DNA of 64,000 nt from Thalassia testudinum (GCA_037157565.1 JAZHRO010000003.1:36717001-36781000); one strand, 5' to 3'. Counted from the first letter of the stretch, positions 21,751-34,599 are shown. The notes: generated from the letters alone by a model not told the origin. Translations and numbers: made by a program.

Positions 21751-22311
21751 TTGCCCTCCCAACCCATCCCAAACCCAAGATATGAGCATAACCAGGGTGC
21801 CCTACCTAGGTTCCAAGCATCACAAGGAGAAGCACATGCAATACTTCAGGCACCTATTGTACCTCCTGGTTATGCTTCAGCTCAACCTACTTTGTTGCCG
21901 AACCCGACCTATTCTGCCCCTTCTGTTCCTTCTCCACCTCAGGGACAGTACACCGATGCAAAGGTTGTCATTCTGAGGAGAGAAAAGACTGCACAGGAAC
22001 CACCATATAGGCAAGTGAGTCATGATTCATCACATCGTCCACCTTAGGATGGCTCATCTTCTCACTCTCACCTTGATCAGGAGCCTCCTAAGGTGGATAA
22101 AGGCAAAAGACCTATTGCAGACCCTAAGATTCTCGTCCCTTTTCCTGAAGCTCTCATGCGAGATATAGCGAGGAAAAATGGATCAAAGAATTTTGAGGAC
22201 CTGAAAGCAATGTTTAAGGAAATTCATAATCAAGTCCCCCTCCTCAAAGCTATAGATCACATCTCTGTTGTCGCCAAGTTCTTTAAGGACTATTGTATCT
22301 TGAGGCGATAG
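21751..22311 (+). pseudogene. Gag C-terminal/linker region of E, broken
   Basis: A single frame runs through one stop near 22047. It is Pro/Gln-rich at first, then has a 'VPLLKAIDHI.VVAKFFKD' block corresponding to the linker before protease in C (about 34800-34890) and F. In Athila-type elements this links gag to protease. The capsid part of gag is missing to the left. Confidence 0.6.
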
Positions 22312-22389
22312 CCGAAGACAAGACGATAGGTGGTATTGTCAAAGGAGGCTAGTGTAGTTATATTGGATAACTTACCATCGAAGAAGAAA

Positions 22390-23018
22390 GACCCTGGTAC
22401 CCCACTTATTTCCTACTATTTGCAGGATTCTCCATTTGATCGGGCCCTTGTAGATCTGGGTTCATCCATCAACCTAACTCCTACTGCTGTATATGATCGA
22501 TTTTGATTCGGGGAGTTAGAGCCCACCTTGGTAACCATTTAGTTGGCTGACCGATCAATAAAAACATTGAGGGGGGTGATTGAAAATGTCATCGTAAAAG
22601 TTCTAAGATTGTTCTTTCTAGAGGGCTTTTTTGTATTATACAAGGAGGTTCCTATTAATCTCCATGAAGCACTAATCATTTTGAGTCACCCATTTTTGGC
22701 GATAGCTCGAGCAAACATAGATTGTGCATCCTCATGTTTAGAGATTGCCTTCAAGAGCGAGAGACTTAGATTGGACATTTTCAGGGCATCTAAGAATTTT
22801 GATTGTGATCTAATCGAGGAGGATGGTGAAGATGAGAATCCAACTTATTATGGAAACATTGGGCTTCTCTATAGCAACCCAATGTCTCATTCATCTTCAC
22901 TTTCAAGGTTTTTGGATAGTGATCCACATGAGACTGAGGCAGATGCACTTCACATTTCATCCCCGGGATCTAATTATTTAGGGTGTCCCTCTGACCTTGA
23001 CACTCTGGATTGTGTATA
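22390..23018 (+). pseudogene. Aspartic protease region of E, broken
   Basis: The catalytic loop D-L-G-S-S-I-N-L is present (Asp codon 22453-22455), in the form usual for Athila-type retropepsins. It is followed by 'LADRSIKTLRGVIENV' and a 'HPFLAIARANIDC' block equivalent to the GRPFLATAKANI block in C. Stops interrupt it, including TAG at 22540-22542 where C has a Gln codon. The enzyme would cut the polyprotein. Confidence 0.75.
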
Positions 23019-23559
23019 ATTTGATTTTTCTAATATATCATCTTCTGGCTCACCCCTGCTAGTGTAGGATGCTGTGATTACTCCAAACGGTTTTGGTTTG
23101 CCTAAGAGACACATAGATGGGATCCTCAATCCATGTCTACCCTTGATGGCATTTCCAGACCATAACGTAGGTAGCGTGAGTTTAGCTTTCACTACCCCAG
23201 TGTAGGGGGAAGACCTGGGACACCTGATGAGACACTTGGGCATCGACCTTTGGTCACGCTCACCCTCGTTTAGACCCCATGGTCATAATGGTGAGGGATC
23301 TAAATTTTGCCTCCTCACTAATGCAGTCACCACCAACCTTCCTTCAGTTACGGGATCAGCGAACAGTAATGCGTATCAGGATTATCAGATATACACTGCA
23401 GATTCTTCTCCTTCCCTACGGGAAACTTCTCCCACAGTTGACTCTATATCCTCTCTACACATGATTGAACTCAAGCCCTTACTTGATTCACTAAAATATG
23501 TGTTCTTGGGCAATAGTGAGACATACCAGGTTATTATCAGTTCTCTCTTAACCCAAGAA

Positions 23560-25010
23560 CAGGAGCTGTAATTGATTTCTATGCTTCAAGTGTATAGGGA
23601 TACTATTGGGTGGAGTATTTTTTATTTCCATGGCATTCGTCCCTCTTATTATACTCATCATATATACACAAATGAAGGGGCAAAATCTTCTCGACAACCT
23701 CAAAGACGGCTAAATCCGAATATGCTGGAGGTTGTCATGAAAGAGATCATCAAATGACTAGATGCTAATATTATATATCCCATATCTGGCAACAAGTGGG
23801 TGAGTCCCATTCAGATCGTGCCTAAAAAGGTGAGGCTCATTGTACGAAAAAATGAGAAAGGAAAATTCATTCCGACTCGCACTGCGACTTCGTGGTGGGT
23901 CTGCATTGATTATTGTAAGCTAAACACGACTACCAAAAGGGTTCATTTTCCTTTACCTTCCATTGATCAAATCTTGGAAAGGCTAGTCGGGTGAAGCTTC
24001 TTTTGTTTTCTGGATGGATACTCCAAGTATAATCAGGTTGCAATTAACTCAAAAGATCAAGACAAGACAACATTCACATGTCCTTTTGGTACATTCACTT
24101 TCGAGCGAATGCCATTTGAGCTTTGCAACGCACCCACGGCTTTTTAGTGTTGTATGATGGCCATATTCATTGACATGATAAGGGACTTCGTGGAAGTATT
24201 TATGGATGATTTCTCCATTTTAGGAGATAATTTTCAGTCGTGTCTTGATAACCTCACCAAGATCCTAAAAAGGTGCATTAAGGTTAACCTAGTACTGTCA
24301 TGGGGGGAAAGCCATTTCATGGTGAGGGATGGCATAGTACTAGGACATAGGATCTCTGCAAATGGACTCTAGGTCGACCGAGCAAAGTCAAATGTCATTT
24401 CCTGACTACCTTTACTTAGCTCAGTCAAACAGATTAGATCTTTCTGGGATCACATCAAATTTTACAGGAGATTCATTCAAGATTTCTTGAAAATCGCTCA
24501 TTTATTAACAAACCTTCTCATAGCCGACGTCCCATTTGATTTTGATTCCTCGTGTCTCAGTGCTTTCAAGACTTTATGAAGCATTGTATCTGATTCTCCT
24601 ATTCTCGAGCCACCAAACTGGTCTCTTGATTTCAAGATTGTGTGACTCCTTGGATTTCACTATCGGAGCTGTTATTGACCAATGTTGGGAGTGCCACCTT
24701 TTCATCATTTACTGCGCTAGCAAGACGTTGAATGAGGCTCAGTGTAGTTACACAATCACTGAGAAAGAACTATTATCCATAGTATTCGAGCTGGAGAAAT
24801 TCTGTACTTGTCTGCTAAGGTGAAAAGTCATTGTATTTATTGATCATTCCACCCTCCAGCATTTATTGTAAAAGAAGGATGCTAAGCCCCGCTTGATCAG
24901 ATGGATCCTTCTGTTGTAGGAATTTGATATTGAAATCTGTGACAAAGTTGGTGCGCATAATGTAGTGGCTAACTACTTATCCTGACTTGACTTAGCCCAC
25001 ATTCCACATT
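23560..25010 (+). pseudogene. Reverse transcriptase and RNase H of E, broken
   Basis: A QRRLNPNM block near 23700 leads into RT. It includes VCIDYCKLN near 23910, 'FTCPFGTF' near 24080 and the active site FMDD (Asp codons 24205-24210), which is intact. A TAG at 24145-24147 replaces the CAG seen in C at the same position. RNase H follows at about 24550-25000, with 'YTITEKELL' near 24750 and a remnant of 'DHST' near 24840. At least three frame changes and several stops make it inactive. Confidence 0.8.
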
Positions 25011-25199
25011 CCTCGCCTATATCTGATAATTTTCCAGATGAATCTCTATTGGCTATAAATTCTTTGGATTTTCCATGGTACATGGATATCTTGAATTATC
25101 TTATCTCAGGCAAGATACCTGCGAGATTAACCAAGGACTAGAAGCTCAAATTCTTGTTTGAAGTCAAGTTTTATTTTGGGACGACCCCCTGCTTTTCCG

Positions 25200-26360
25200 T
25201 ATTGGATTTGATCGGATAATCAAGAGGTACGTCCCCAAGTCTAAGATTTCAAGTGTGTTATCTTTTTGCCACAGTGATGCCTGTGGTGGTCATGTCTCCA
25301 ACACAAAATCGCTGCAAAGATTTTGCAGTCAGGTTTCTTTTGGCTAACCATTTTTAAAGATAGACACAAATTCACCAAATGCTGTAAGCGATGCCAATCG
25401 GTCAGTTCTATGACCAGGAGAGACATGATGCCTCTCCAACCTATCTTGGTTATAGAAGTGTTTAACGTTTGGGGCATTGATTTTATGGGCCCATTTCCAA
25501 ACTCGCATGGCTTTGAATACATTCTTCTTACGACTGATTATGTCTTGAAGTGGGTTGAGGCTATCCCAGCAAGGAGAGATGATCATAAAACTGTCATATC
25601 GTTCATTCAGGAATTTATCTTTACGAGATTTGGTGTCCCCCGTGCTCTAATTAGCAACGAGGGGAGTCATTTCATTCACACCCATTTCCGTTCACTATTG
25701 AAAAAATATGGGGTACATCAATGTATTGCCACCTCATCTCCTCCGCAGACCAATGGGTAGGCTGAGGTGTCTAACCATCAGATTAAACTCATTCTGTAAA
25801 AGATGGTTAGACCTAACCGGAAGGATTGATTCGATCAATTGATTAATGCACTATGGCCATATCGGACCGCATACAAGGCCCCACTTGGAGTGTCACCATA
25901 CTGCATGGTGTATGGAAAGGCCTGTCACCTTTTGGTTGAGTTGGAGCATCGTGCCTTTTGGGCAGTGCAGAAATGTAATTTTATCCTCGATGTAGGAGGT
26001 TTTGAAAGGAAGCTCTTGCTCAGTGAATTAGAAGAGATCAAGTGGGTGGCCTATGAGAATGCGAAGATTTATAAGGATAAAACTAAGGACTTTCATGACT
26101 ATCACATCTGGGGAAACTCTTTCATGCCTAACCAGTAAGTCTGGTTATTTGATTCTAAACTCAAATTCCTCATGGGCAAGCTGAAGTCCAAGTGGACTGG
26201 CCCTTCTGTTGTGATTCACCCATATTCTAATGGGGCAGTTCAAATCCTAGACTCGAAAAATGGCCATGTTTCTACTGTAAATGGCCAGTGCCTTAAGCCA
26301 ATTTTGGCCCAAGAACCTCCTCATGCTGATGAAGTCATCAGTCTCTTGGAGGACGTGTGA
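25200..26360 (+). pseudogene. Integrase of E, broken
   Basis: The zinc-binding region near 25255-25410 keeps CHSDACGGH and C-K-R-C. The core has the first catalytic Asp in GIDFMG (near 25470). At the second, the codon is AAC (25656-25658), giving ISNEGSHF where F has ISDGGSHF. The third region reads TNG-stop-AE, with TAG at 25757-25759. The C-terminal GPF-type module (WTGPSVV, near 26195-26215) and the end of the frame at 26360 are clear. Integrase would insert the cDNA into the genome. Confidence 0.8.
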
Positions 26361-26566
26361 TTGAGATTTCATCCAACTGGAGAAGTTAAACTCAACATTT
26401 ATATATATGTAAATATCCTTTTATATATAGCATATTTGTCATATTTCATAGGTGTTGGAATAAGCTGAACAAAAAATTAGGAGCTATTCTAGGTGATTTC
26501 TACCCTTTTATACCTCGTCTTTCATTTCTTTTCAATCTATTCATGCATGAGGACATGTAAGAATTT
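26361..26566 (+). other. Short 3' untranslated region of E
   Basis: AT-rich, with a TATATATA stretch near 26401. 'tgcatgaggacat' at about 26544 matches D (58684) and resembles B (11034). Unlike B, C, D and F, no kilobase of further noncoding DNA lies between this block and the LTR. Confidence 0.5.
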
Positions 26567-26580
26567 AGACATGGGCGGGG
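26567..26580 (+). promoter_or_regulatory. Polypurine tract of E
   Basis: AGACATGGGCGGGG directly precedes the TG of the 3' LTR. It corresponds to the upstream, first GCATGGGGGG motif of B, C, D and F. Confidence 0.7.
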
Positions 26581-29500
26581 TGTAGGATCTTAAGAACACA
26601 AGCACACTAGAAGGGAGGATGAATGGCATGGAAAAAAATATTATGGAAATAATACAAGCCACAGAAATTGAACACCAAACATATAGTGGCTCCCCTCTCA
26701 CTTTGGTACTCCACTACCTAAGCCTCCTAGCTTAGGATTTTTAACTCGATTCCCTCAACCTCGAGAGAATCACTTTACTAACTAAGGTAATTAATGGGTT
26801 ACCTCAAATCAAGTATAATAAGCCAAGTTATTACAACCTTAACAATGAGTAAAAGCTTAATACAATGTAAGAACTGTTGTAAGAAAAGAAAAGTCTTACA
26901 ACAAAGATTCCTATGCCTCTCAACAATAATTAAAATGAGTATACTGATTAGAGAGCCTAGGAAAGATGTGAATCGCTTTGTAATTGCATGAGAAGAACAC
27001 GTCGCTGAGGTTGCAAATGAGTAAAGAGATTGTGGATAGCAAACTACTTTTTCGTTCTTTAGAATATGTTGAAATATGAAACAATAGCTCTATAAATTTT
27101 CCTTCTATTTCTTCTATACAAACTAAGAGTCCAAGGGCCTTTTTATAGATTTAGGTCCTTAGAAAATCGTCTATTAGAAGTTGGGGTTTAAATCCCAACT
27201 TTCAAGATCTCAACAATAATTTTTTAGCCATTCAGATTTGGTCCAACAGTTAGTTGGTACCAGTACTAAAGTATGGGTATCGGTACTAGCTGCTCACTGT
27301 TCTTCAGCAGCCATCACAAAAGAGTCTGGGTACCTGTACTCATCATGGGTATCGGTACTTGTGACTCCTAGGTTTGGGACACACTAGGCACTGTGATGGT
27401 AACACCAACATGGGCCCTAACTAGCCACATTTAGTCAGGTTTGAATGATGAAAGCTCCTACATAATCATTTGAGGGTCACTTAAGGGTTAAGTGAAGGTA
27501 AATTGAGCATAAAAGTCTAGAAAATGGGTTAACACAGACTGAAACAGGGTTTCAAGCATTTCGAGAGCGAAAATAGTACCAAAACACTAATTATCAAACC
27601 CACTTAAATTAAAGAGGTTTTGGTCAAGTTAAAATTAATCTAAATCTCCTAAAATTCATATAAAAATATTCTAAGAGGTTTGGTATCTTTGTTTTGACCA
27701 TCTGAACCTATTTTGACCTAGAATAGAGTTACAAGCAGAAATTTACCCTGACTTGGGCTTTTATGCAAATTGCCCAATCAAACGTGATCAAAACTCCAAT
27801 CCAAGTTCACTTCTAGATTCCTTGGGTTTAAATTAGGTTAGCACCATAATTTGTGCCCAATCAAAGTCCATCTTGACCTAGTTTACATTTTCGCATTTAA
27901 AAACTTTATTTCTTACATTTAGCCCCCTAGGTTTCGAGTTTCTTATGATTTGGTCCTTAAATTTCTCTTCTTTTCTACAAAAAGGTCTCTTCTACCATTG
28001 TTGGTAGGAACACACCTACAACAAGATTTGAAGGAGGATTTCTCCCTTAAATCAGATCCAAATCCCTTCAAATTTGGATGGATTCATCTCGAGGGCCTAC
28101 CCGATCTGTTGAACCAAATCAAGGACCCTACGATGATCCCTAGAGCTCGGTGAGCTTGAGATTTCAGGGGATCTTGTTTCTGTAAAGTCATGACTCAATC
28201 AAGATCTTTCCTTGATTTAGAGCTCGATTCTAAGCTTTATAAAGAACCCTCTTGGTCCCAACGTCAATTTTATCCAGGGATAGGCCAAGAAAAACCTCTC
28301 CTCTCCTCTAGCCAACTGCACCTTCGACTCCAGTGACTGCCTTTGTCCTTCTCCTTTGATCGTCCAACCATCAAATTTGACGACCGTCTATGTTTGTCTC
28401 TCTCTTCCGCCTCTCGTCGGTCAAAGTAGAGTCCCCTACGCCCTCATCGTCGCCGTTCTCCCTCATCATTGATCTCATCTTATCCAACTCCAGCCATCAA
28501 CGCCGGATGACTCCACCTTCTTTCTCCTCCTTTAAGTCTCACTTCTCTCTTCCTCTCACACCTTCAACTTCAAAATCCCTCAACCAATTTTGCCATAGCA
28601 CCACCCAAATGCTCCACCAAACACTACACCCTCTGCTTACCTTCTCTAATGTTGATAGACCTCCTCCGACCACCAAACACCCTCAAACCAACACCACTAC
28701 ACTCGCCATGCTCTCGTGAAACTCTGAGCAAGTCTGACGAAGATGCAAGGCCATTTTCGTGTTTTTAGGTACTGATTGGAGCTCCGCCTTAGCCACCATC
28801 TTCTCCGACGTCGCTTGCCTCACTCTGGCCCTCATTCAATCTACTGTACCTTTCAATCGACATAGTTTCAGGTTTTGAAGCCTTCCAGATCTCCAATTGA
28901 AGCAGCAGGTAGAAGCTACATCCCCAATTGGAGTAGGTCTTCAACTGTAGCTATGCGTGAAGGATTAGGATCTCTTAGTCACACATCGTGTGGGACAAAT
29001 ACGTAATAACACATAAAAGGAATCCTTGTCGTATCCCCTTCGTCTAAGACACGGAGGTCGGGTCCCCTTCCCATGCATACCTTCGCACTCCTCACCTATG
29101 ACACACACCCACAGGTTTGGACCACTGCTCGTGACTTGTATGCCCGGTTACTGTTCACCCAGGTTTGAGCATGAGAGATAGAGAGATCTGAGGAGGGAGG
29201 GAGGTTTTGCTACTTGAGATTCATGTCCCCCTTCACTCCACACGAAGCCATTCTTGAGCTCTCTACTGCTTGCCTTATGCTGTGCTTGTGCCTTGTGCTC
29301 TCTACTGAGGCCTTTAAGAAAATAAGGCGCTTGAGGCCTTGTGTTGGTTTTATTCTGCGAATTACTATGGACACTGATGTGTAAATTTGCCATTAGTGAT
29401 TGAGGATTATTGTTCAAATATTTGAGTTTGATTAGAGCTTAAATTCTAGGGTTAAAATGGTGGTTTCAACCACCATTTTTATCCACATTCTTTTTACATT

Positions 29501-29720
29501 TTCTGCCTGACATCTGAGATACATTTTGCTATATATTGAGTATCATTTTTATTTCATTTGCATTATTATTCTTGATAATTATGATTAGTGGATTGATTTG
29601 CTAAACTTGCTCCTTGCGAACAACCTCGAGCTTATTTTCGAGCTTTAAAATACAAACAATAAAAACACCAAAAATAAATAAATCAAAACATAGATTTCTA
29701 TAAACTAAACATTTGTCTCC
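26581..29720 (+). repeat. 3' LTR of E (right end unresolved)
   Basis: Starts TGTAGGATCTTAAGAACAC, a clear LTR start after the polypurine tract. The region is noncoding. TATA-like sites are at about 27142 (TTTATAGA) and 28234 (TTTATAAAG); a pyrimidine-rich stretch follows at 28290-28720. If the LTR runs to element C it is about 3.1 kb, but no terminal CA with a primer-binding site or target duplication was found. Confidence 0.5.
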
Positions 29721-30160
29721 TGATAAATATGCATTTATTCATGATAAAATGCCTACTTATGTTAATTCCTAAACTAAACATTGCATTTAGCATTGTGAAT
29801 AATGCATAACATTCGTCATATTGCATTTTGGATAATTCGTATAAATTGTACAATAATTTGTATATCATCATGGCCAGGAGACAACGCGATACATTTCAGA
29901 GCTTTAGATGAAAAATCCAATCATACAGATGGACTTGGATCGATGATTGCAGCTTGTCAACATGAACATCGACCCGCTCTGACATCTGTAGCATCCCCAA
30001 CAAGCATCTAAAGATAGATGACCTAGATGGTGCCATGTGGTGCCATCCAGGCTGCACTTCGTGAACTAGCAGCCATGCCCTCTTCTATCCATCACACCGC
30101 ACACTTGACTCAACCATCCATTCTCCATCCAACAACTAGAGAGGGGCGAGCACCGATTCC
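29721..30160 (+). repeat. 5' LTR of C: upright U3 part
   Basis: Starts TGATAAATATGC at 29721, with a short palindrome at the tip (ATAAAT/ATTTAT, loop ATGC). The stretch 29937-30166 is repeated in inverted orientation at 31318-31088. It is cut at about 30160 by the inverted segment. Confidence 0.6.
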
Positions 30161-30178
30161 TCCTTGGCAACGGTGGCA
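30161..30178 (-). promoter_or_regulatory. Displaced primer-binding site of C
   Basis: Minus strand reads TGCCACCGTTGCCAAGGA, a decayed tRNA-Asp-type site. It points away from the C coding region, so minus-strand synthesis could not start correctly from it. Confidence 0.6.
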
Positions 30179-31318
30179 AAAACTGATGTCAAAAAATGTG
30201 CTTTTGTAATTCGTTTGTTGTAGCATGCTCTTACGACATCAATTTTAATTAAAATAGTTGAACATGAGTCCGAGTGTCGAACACAAGGAGGTGAGAAATT
30301 GGCTCAAATATTCACTTCAATGTCACAAAATATGTCAGTTTGTTTGTTTGCCAAACAGAGAGAAAGAGAGCGAGAGATATAGGGAGGGAGAGAGAGAGAA
30401 AGAGAGAGATAGGGTTAGAGATTTATCGTGATATTGCGATAATGGCTAGCTATGAAAGAAACACAGACATGATGATAGAAGATAATATATTGCATGAGAG
30501 GAATAGTTTTACAACTATAATAATAGATGAAAACTTAAAGGAACAAAAATATTAAACTGAAGAAACTAGAAACTAAATGGAGAGGCAAGGCAACCACATT
30601 GGTGGAGGGGCTTCCGTCGGTGGCTCAACAACTTTGGGACCTTTCTTGAAGCTCTATAGAGGTGGAAGAATTGCTAAGTAGAAGATGGTAAAAGGTGGAG
30701 GATGATGGGTCCTTTTATAATGGAGGAAAAGTGCCAAAAATCATCTTCAGGTCAACAGCGACATCAAAGACGTCGCCAAAAGTCCTCCTCAAATCTCGCT
30801 AAAGACCAGCACATGAACGTTCGTCACGCACGTGCTCAACACTACTAGCCCGCACGCTATGCGTGCCATGTCGCGAGCATGCGCTGGCCCTATGCTGCCC
30901 GTGCGCATCCGCTGTTGCTACCACTATGCTTCCTTGCTCTAGGCACGCACGTTGCACGTGCATGCTATGCGCTCTGTCTTGGCTCAATTGAAGGATTGAG
31001 GGGGGGTTGTTGGTTTCTAACCCTTGCCCTCTCTTTGAGTGTGCTCTTGTCGACCAATAAGCTATGCTGTTGGATTATCGTGTGGAGGAATCGCCGCTCG
31101 ACCCTCTCCAGCTGTTGGATGGAGAATGGATGGCCGAGATCGAGTGTGTGGTGTGATGGAGATAAGAAGGTGTGGCTGCTGGTGTGCGAAGGGCGGCCTG
31201 GATGGTGCCACGTGGTGCCATCTGGGTAGTCTATCTTCGATGCTTGTTGGGGATGCTACAGATGTCGAAACGGGTAGATGTTTGCGTTGATGGGCTGCAA
31301 TCGTCGATTTGGATGCTT
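30161..31318 (-). repeat. Inverted part of the C 5' LTR, including its primer-binding site
   Basis: On the minus strand this reads as partial U3, TATA box (30719-30711, TATAAAAGG), R-U5, LTR end and primer-binding site (30178-30161). It ends exactly against upright U3. Turning the segment back would restore U3-R-U5-primer site-leader, with about 230 bp of U3 duplicated. A purine-rich GA microsatellite lies at 30357-30412. The leader of C starts directly at its right edge. Confidence 0.6.
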
Positions 31319-32937
31319 TCATTTCCTTGGGCATTATTCATACTTGTGTTGTCTAACTTGCCCTTCCCTCTTCTTATTGGTTGCAGGAATCTCGTACATC
31401 AGCAATGGAAGGAGAGTGGATCGGATTGGATCAAAGGAAGTGCAAGAGAAGACCACCGTCAACCCGAAGGTTTGATATCTTGTATTCCCAAGATCCAAAG
31501 GTAACCAAGGAAAATATCTAAGTGGTGGTTCTCTAAGATAAACCCACTCTTGTGTTTGTCAAAGGAAACACCACCACTAAGTTCTCAACTTGTTAATTTT
31601 GCAACACTGATTTATGGACTTGGGTTGAGTACACGATTAGAGGGCCATTACCACCTCTAGAAATTCTTAAAAAAATCTCAGAGGTGATCCTTCCAGTGGG
31701 CGAACTCCACTTAAAATTTCATTGCAAAACTCTTTGTGGTTTGGCCATGAAAAATTCTCTACGAGAAGTGTGCAAGGTTGTCCTAATTTCTGGAGACCCG
31801 TAGGTTGTTTCTATTGTTGCAAACTCCATACAGCTTGGATTTGTAAGAGATATATATTTTTGGAAAGTTCTTGAAATTCTCTACATTTATTATGAAGACT
31901 ATTTCTACATTTGAAAAATATTAGTGCTTGATCTAATTCAATTCATAAACTTGTGCACTGATCTAGAGGTTCTAGATAGATTGACCTCCTCTCGGAAAAA
32001 TGTGAATTTAGGTGGTTTATCATCCTTTAAAAATTCTGAAATTGATTTTGTTGAAAAGCTAGTTCGATTTTGGTCAGGATAGGGCCATTTTTTGCTTTGA
32101 TTGGACCCTTCTTGATAAAGTCTAGAAAAGATTCATTAGAAGTTTCATGCCCTAGGATCTTCCACACTAGGGTGCTTTTAACTTCATAGTCAAACAAAAG
32201 GCCCTAATGAAAATCAATCTTAACCAACCATGTGACTATCTTTGTGCCTTGATTGAATTTGTAAACAAGTGGAATCCTAAAATCCAATAAAGTAAGGTTC
32301 AAACTCTAAAAGTCGTTCATCACAATCATGCTTGATAAAGAACACTTGTTTTGGCATTGGGTCCTTGCACCCGATTGTGCACACAGCTTAATTGAAATTT
32401 TTAAGGGCATCAACCCCCCTAATGCCATACACTTAATCCTTGAGCACAAGCACTGACCTAGCCCTAAATTAAACTTTAGTAGACGTCGGCCCTAGGATTA
32501 ATTGAGTGTGTTTCAGGGTATTTTTCCTGAACGCATTGCGAATTAGTGATGTATGCTTGCTCCAAAAGGTGCTAAGTTGGGAGGCCCGATTGTCAAACGA
32601 CTTAAGTAAGCAGGGGTTTGGCATAATTAGCAGCCTTTGGGACATGCTCCCCCTGCTTCGCCTTCCCAACTTTACAACCTTCGAGAGTAAGGACAACACC
32701 GAATTCGTCGTGTGGTCGGAATTTACTTCTGAAGCATAGGTCACCTAGGTCTACACTATAGGGCCTAGATTTGTTTACTTGGTTGTGCACACACCATTCT
32801 CACATCTGTTTCCCTTCGCATCCCTCCTTATTCTTCTCTAGCGTATGTGCAGATGGCAATCACTTCATCCTGAATTGGTTGGTTTAGACAGAGAAACTAG
32901 GAGGAGACTTGATTTTTCAAGGTGTAGGATTGATGAA
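31319..32937 (+). other. Untranslated leader of C
   Basis: Noncoding. The start matches the F leader just after its primer-binding site, including a pyrimidine tract and TTGCAG (acceptor AG 31385-31386). The part around 32270-32500 matches the B leader. No frame in it resembles a protein. Confidence 0.6.
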
Positions 32938-34370
32938 ATGGCCAACCCAAAAGTTGAGGAGGTTGATGACTAACCTCAACCCGATGCCATGGCAATGATT
33001 TAGCTTTAGATTATAGCCAACCACCAACTTCAGCAACAATAGATCCATACCATCATGCAGGCCATACACCGATTGCAGAACCCTCAATGGCAGAATCCTC
33101 AAGGTCAGAACCATCAAGGGCAACCCCCATTGAACCCATCTAACCCACCACAACCCCTTGAGGGCCAACCAAGGCCTTTCCATGATTTCTATGATCCGTC
33201 TGCCATCTGTGTTCAACCATACCTTAGGGTCCTTGAAGGGGGAGATGATTTCGAGCTAAAACTTAATGTCCTTATCTTGATTTAAAGCCATTTCCATGGG
33301 AGATCAAATGAAGACCCTTTCCAACACCTAGAAGACTTAGATCAGATTGCATGAACCGTAAAACCAAGGAACATCCATTTGGACATTGTTGTAATCAAGA
33401 TGTTCCTGTTCTCCCTGAGAGACAAAGCTTCTCATTGGCTTAGAGCCTTAGGGAGACCCATCTCCACTTAGGAGGAATTAAGGCATGCTTTTCTTAAGAA
33501 GTTTTTCCCCATAGGAAAGACTAATGCCCTTAGAAGAGCTATTACTACATTCACCCTACAAAGTGGAGAGTAATTCCATGAGGCGTGGGAACGATTCAAT
33601 GAAATACTGAGGAAATGCCCACACCACAACGTTCCAAGGTGGCAATTAGCCTAGATTTTCTACCATGGTCTGGATAGCAACCTTAAGAATTTCGTGGATG
33701 CCTCATGTGGAGGCAATTTTCTGAATAAGGATGAGGAAAGCACGTTCGATCTCTGAGTCAATGAGTGAGAACTCGCCTAACAATAACTCCATAACCCAAT
33801 TTAATCGGTCCAGTCAACCCCGTGGTGGGATTTATAAGGTGCAAACTAATTCTAGGATGGTTGACATGGACATTATAGCAAAGAAATTGCATCAGGTTGA
33901 GTTGGTGGATAAGAAAATTGACGAGCTATTGAACCAATCCTGAACCCCATTGCAGAACTTCTCCCTAGCGAGGGGAGCACACAATATCAACTCGATTCAG
34001 TTTATGAACCAAGTGCACCTAAAACAACCCCTGACCATGTTCCAAGGAGGGACCTTTGCTCCCTCAAACCCTGATTATTCTTTCCCCTCTCCTTCGGCAT
34101 CTTCTACCTTTGAAGATGCCCATGACATCTAGGGATATTCTAAGCTTGACCCTTTCTCCAACACTTACAACCCTGGATGGTGCCACCACCATAATTTTGC
34201 CTGGTCGAACCAAAAACCAAACCAATTCCAGAACCAACCCAGGCCAAACCCTCCCTCCTATCAGCAAGGTCCACCTACTAGACCAACCTATAACCAGAAT
34301 AGGGTAGCTCTGACACAACAAAACCAAATGGACACTCTGATCAAAATGATGGCTAATATGAATAAAAAAC
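32938..34370 (+). pseudogene. Gag of C, broken
   Basis: Starts at ATG 32938 (MANPKVEE), aligned with MADPRVEE in F. A Gln/Pro/Asn-rich N-terminus (33055-33190) is followed by a capsid (Retrotrans_gag) region at about 33290-33720, with 'HWLRALG', 'LKKFFP' and 'YHGLD' landmarks. A C-terminal part with 'SQPRGGIY' and 'MVDMDIIA' (33731-33943) follows. No CCHC zinc knuckle is visible, as is common in Athila-type gag. Frameshifts near 33285 and 33725 and several stops break it. Gag would form the particle that packages element RNA. Confidence 0.75.
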
Positions 34371-34599
34371 ATCATTAAGAGATGGCTTTAGTGAAGGGAC
34401 AATTGAGCCAGCTATTGGATAACAAACAACAGGGGTCCCTTCTTAGCTGCAACTGAAGCTTAGGAATGTAATAAACAGAGGCTACAATCCTCAAGGGTTC
34501 CAACCAAATCAGGGGTAGACCCATATGATTTGACAAGCCCCTCAGACACCCCCTGGGTTTTCCACTTCTTCTTAAGGACCTAACCCTGGTTCTAATGCC

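Larger units (their letters stand above)
21745..29720 (+). mobile_element. Element E: Athila-type Ty3/gypsy element lacking its 5' end
   Basis: Internal sequence from the end of gag through integrase (21751-26360) is followed by a polypurine tract and a 3' LTR starting at 26581. The 5' LTR, primer-binding site and most of gag are absent; the left edge abuts LTR I. Domain order PR-RT-RH-IN defines Ty3/gypsy. The D-L-G protease and the block between protease and RT match the Athila style of C and F. All domains carry frameshifts and stops. The right end of the LTR is unresolved because element C starts at 29721. Confidence 0.75.
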
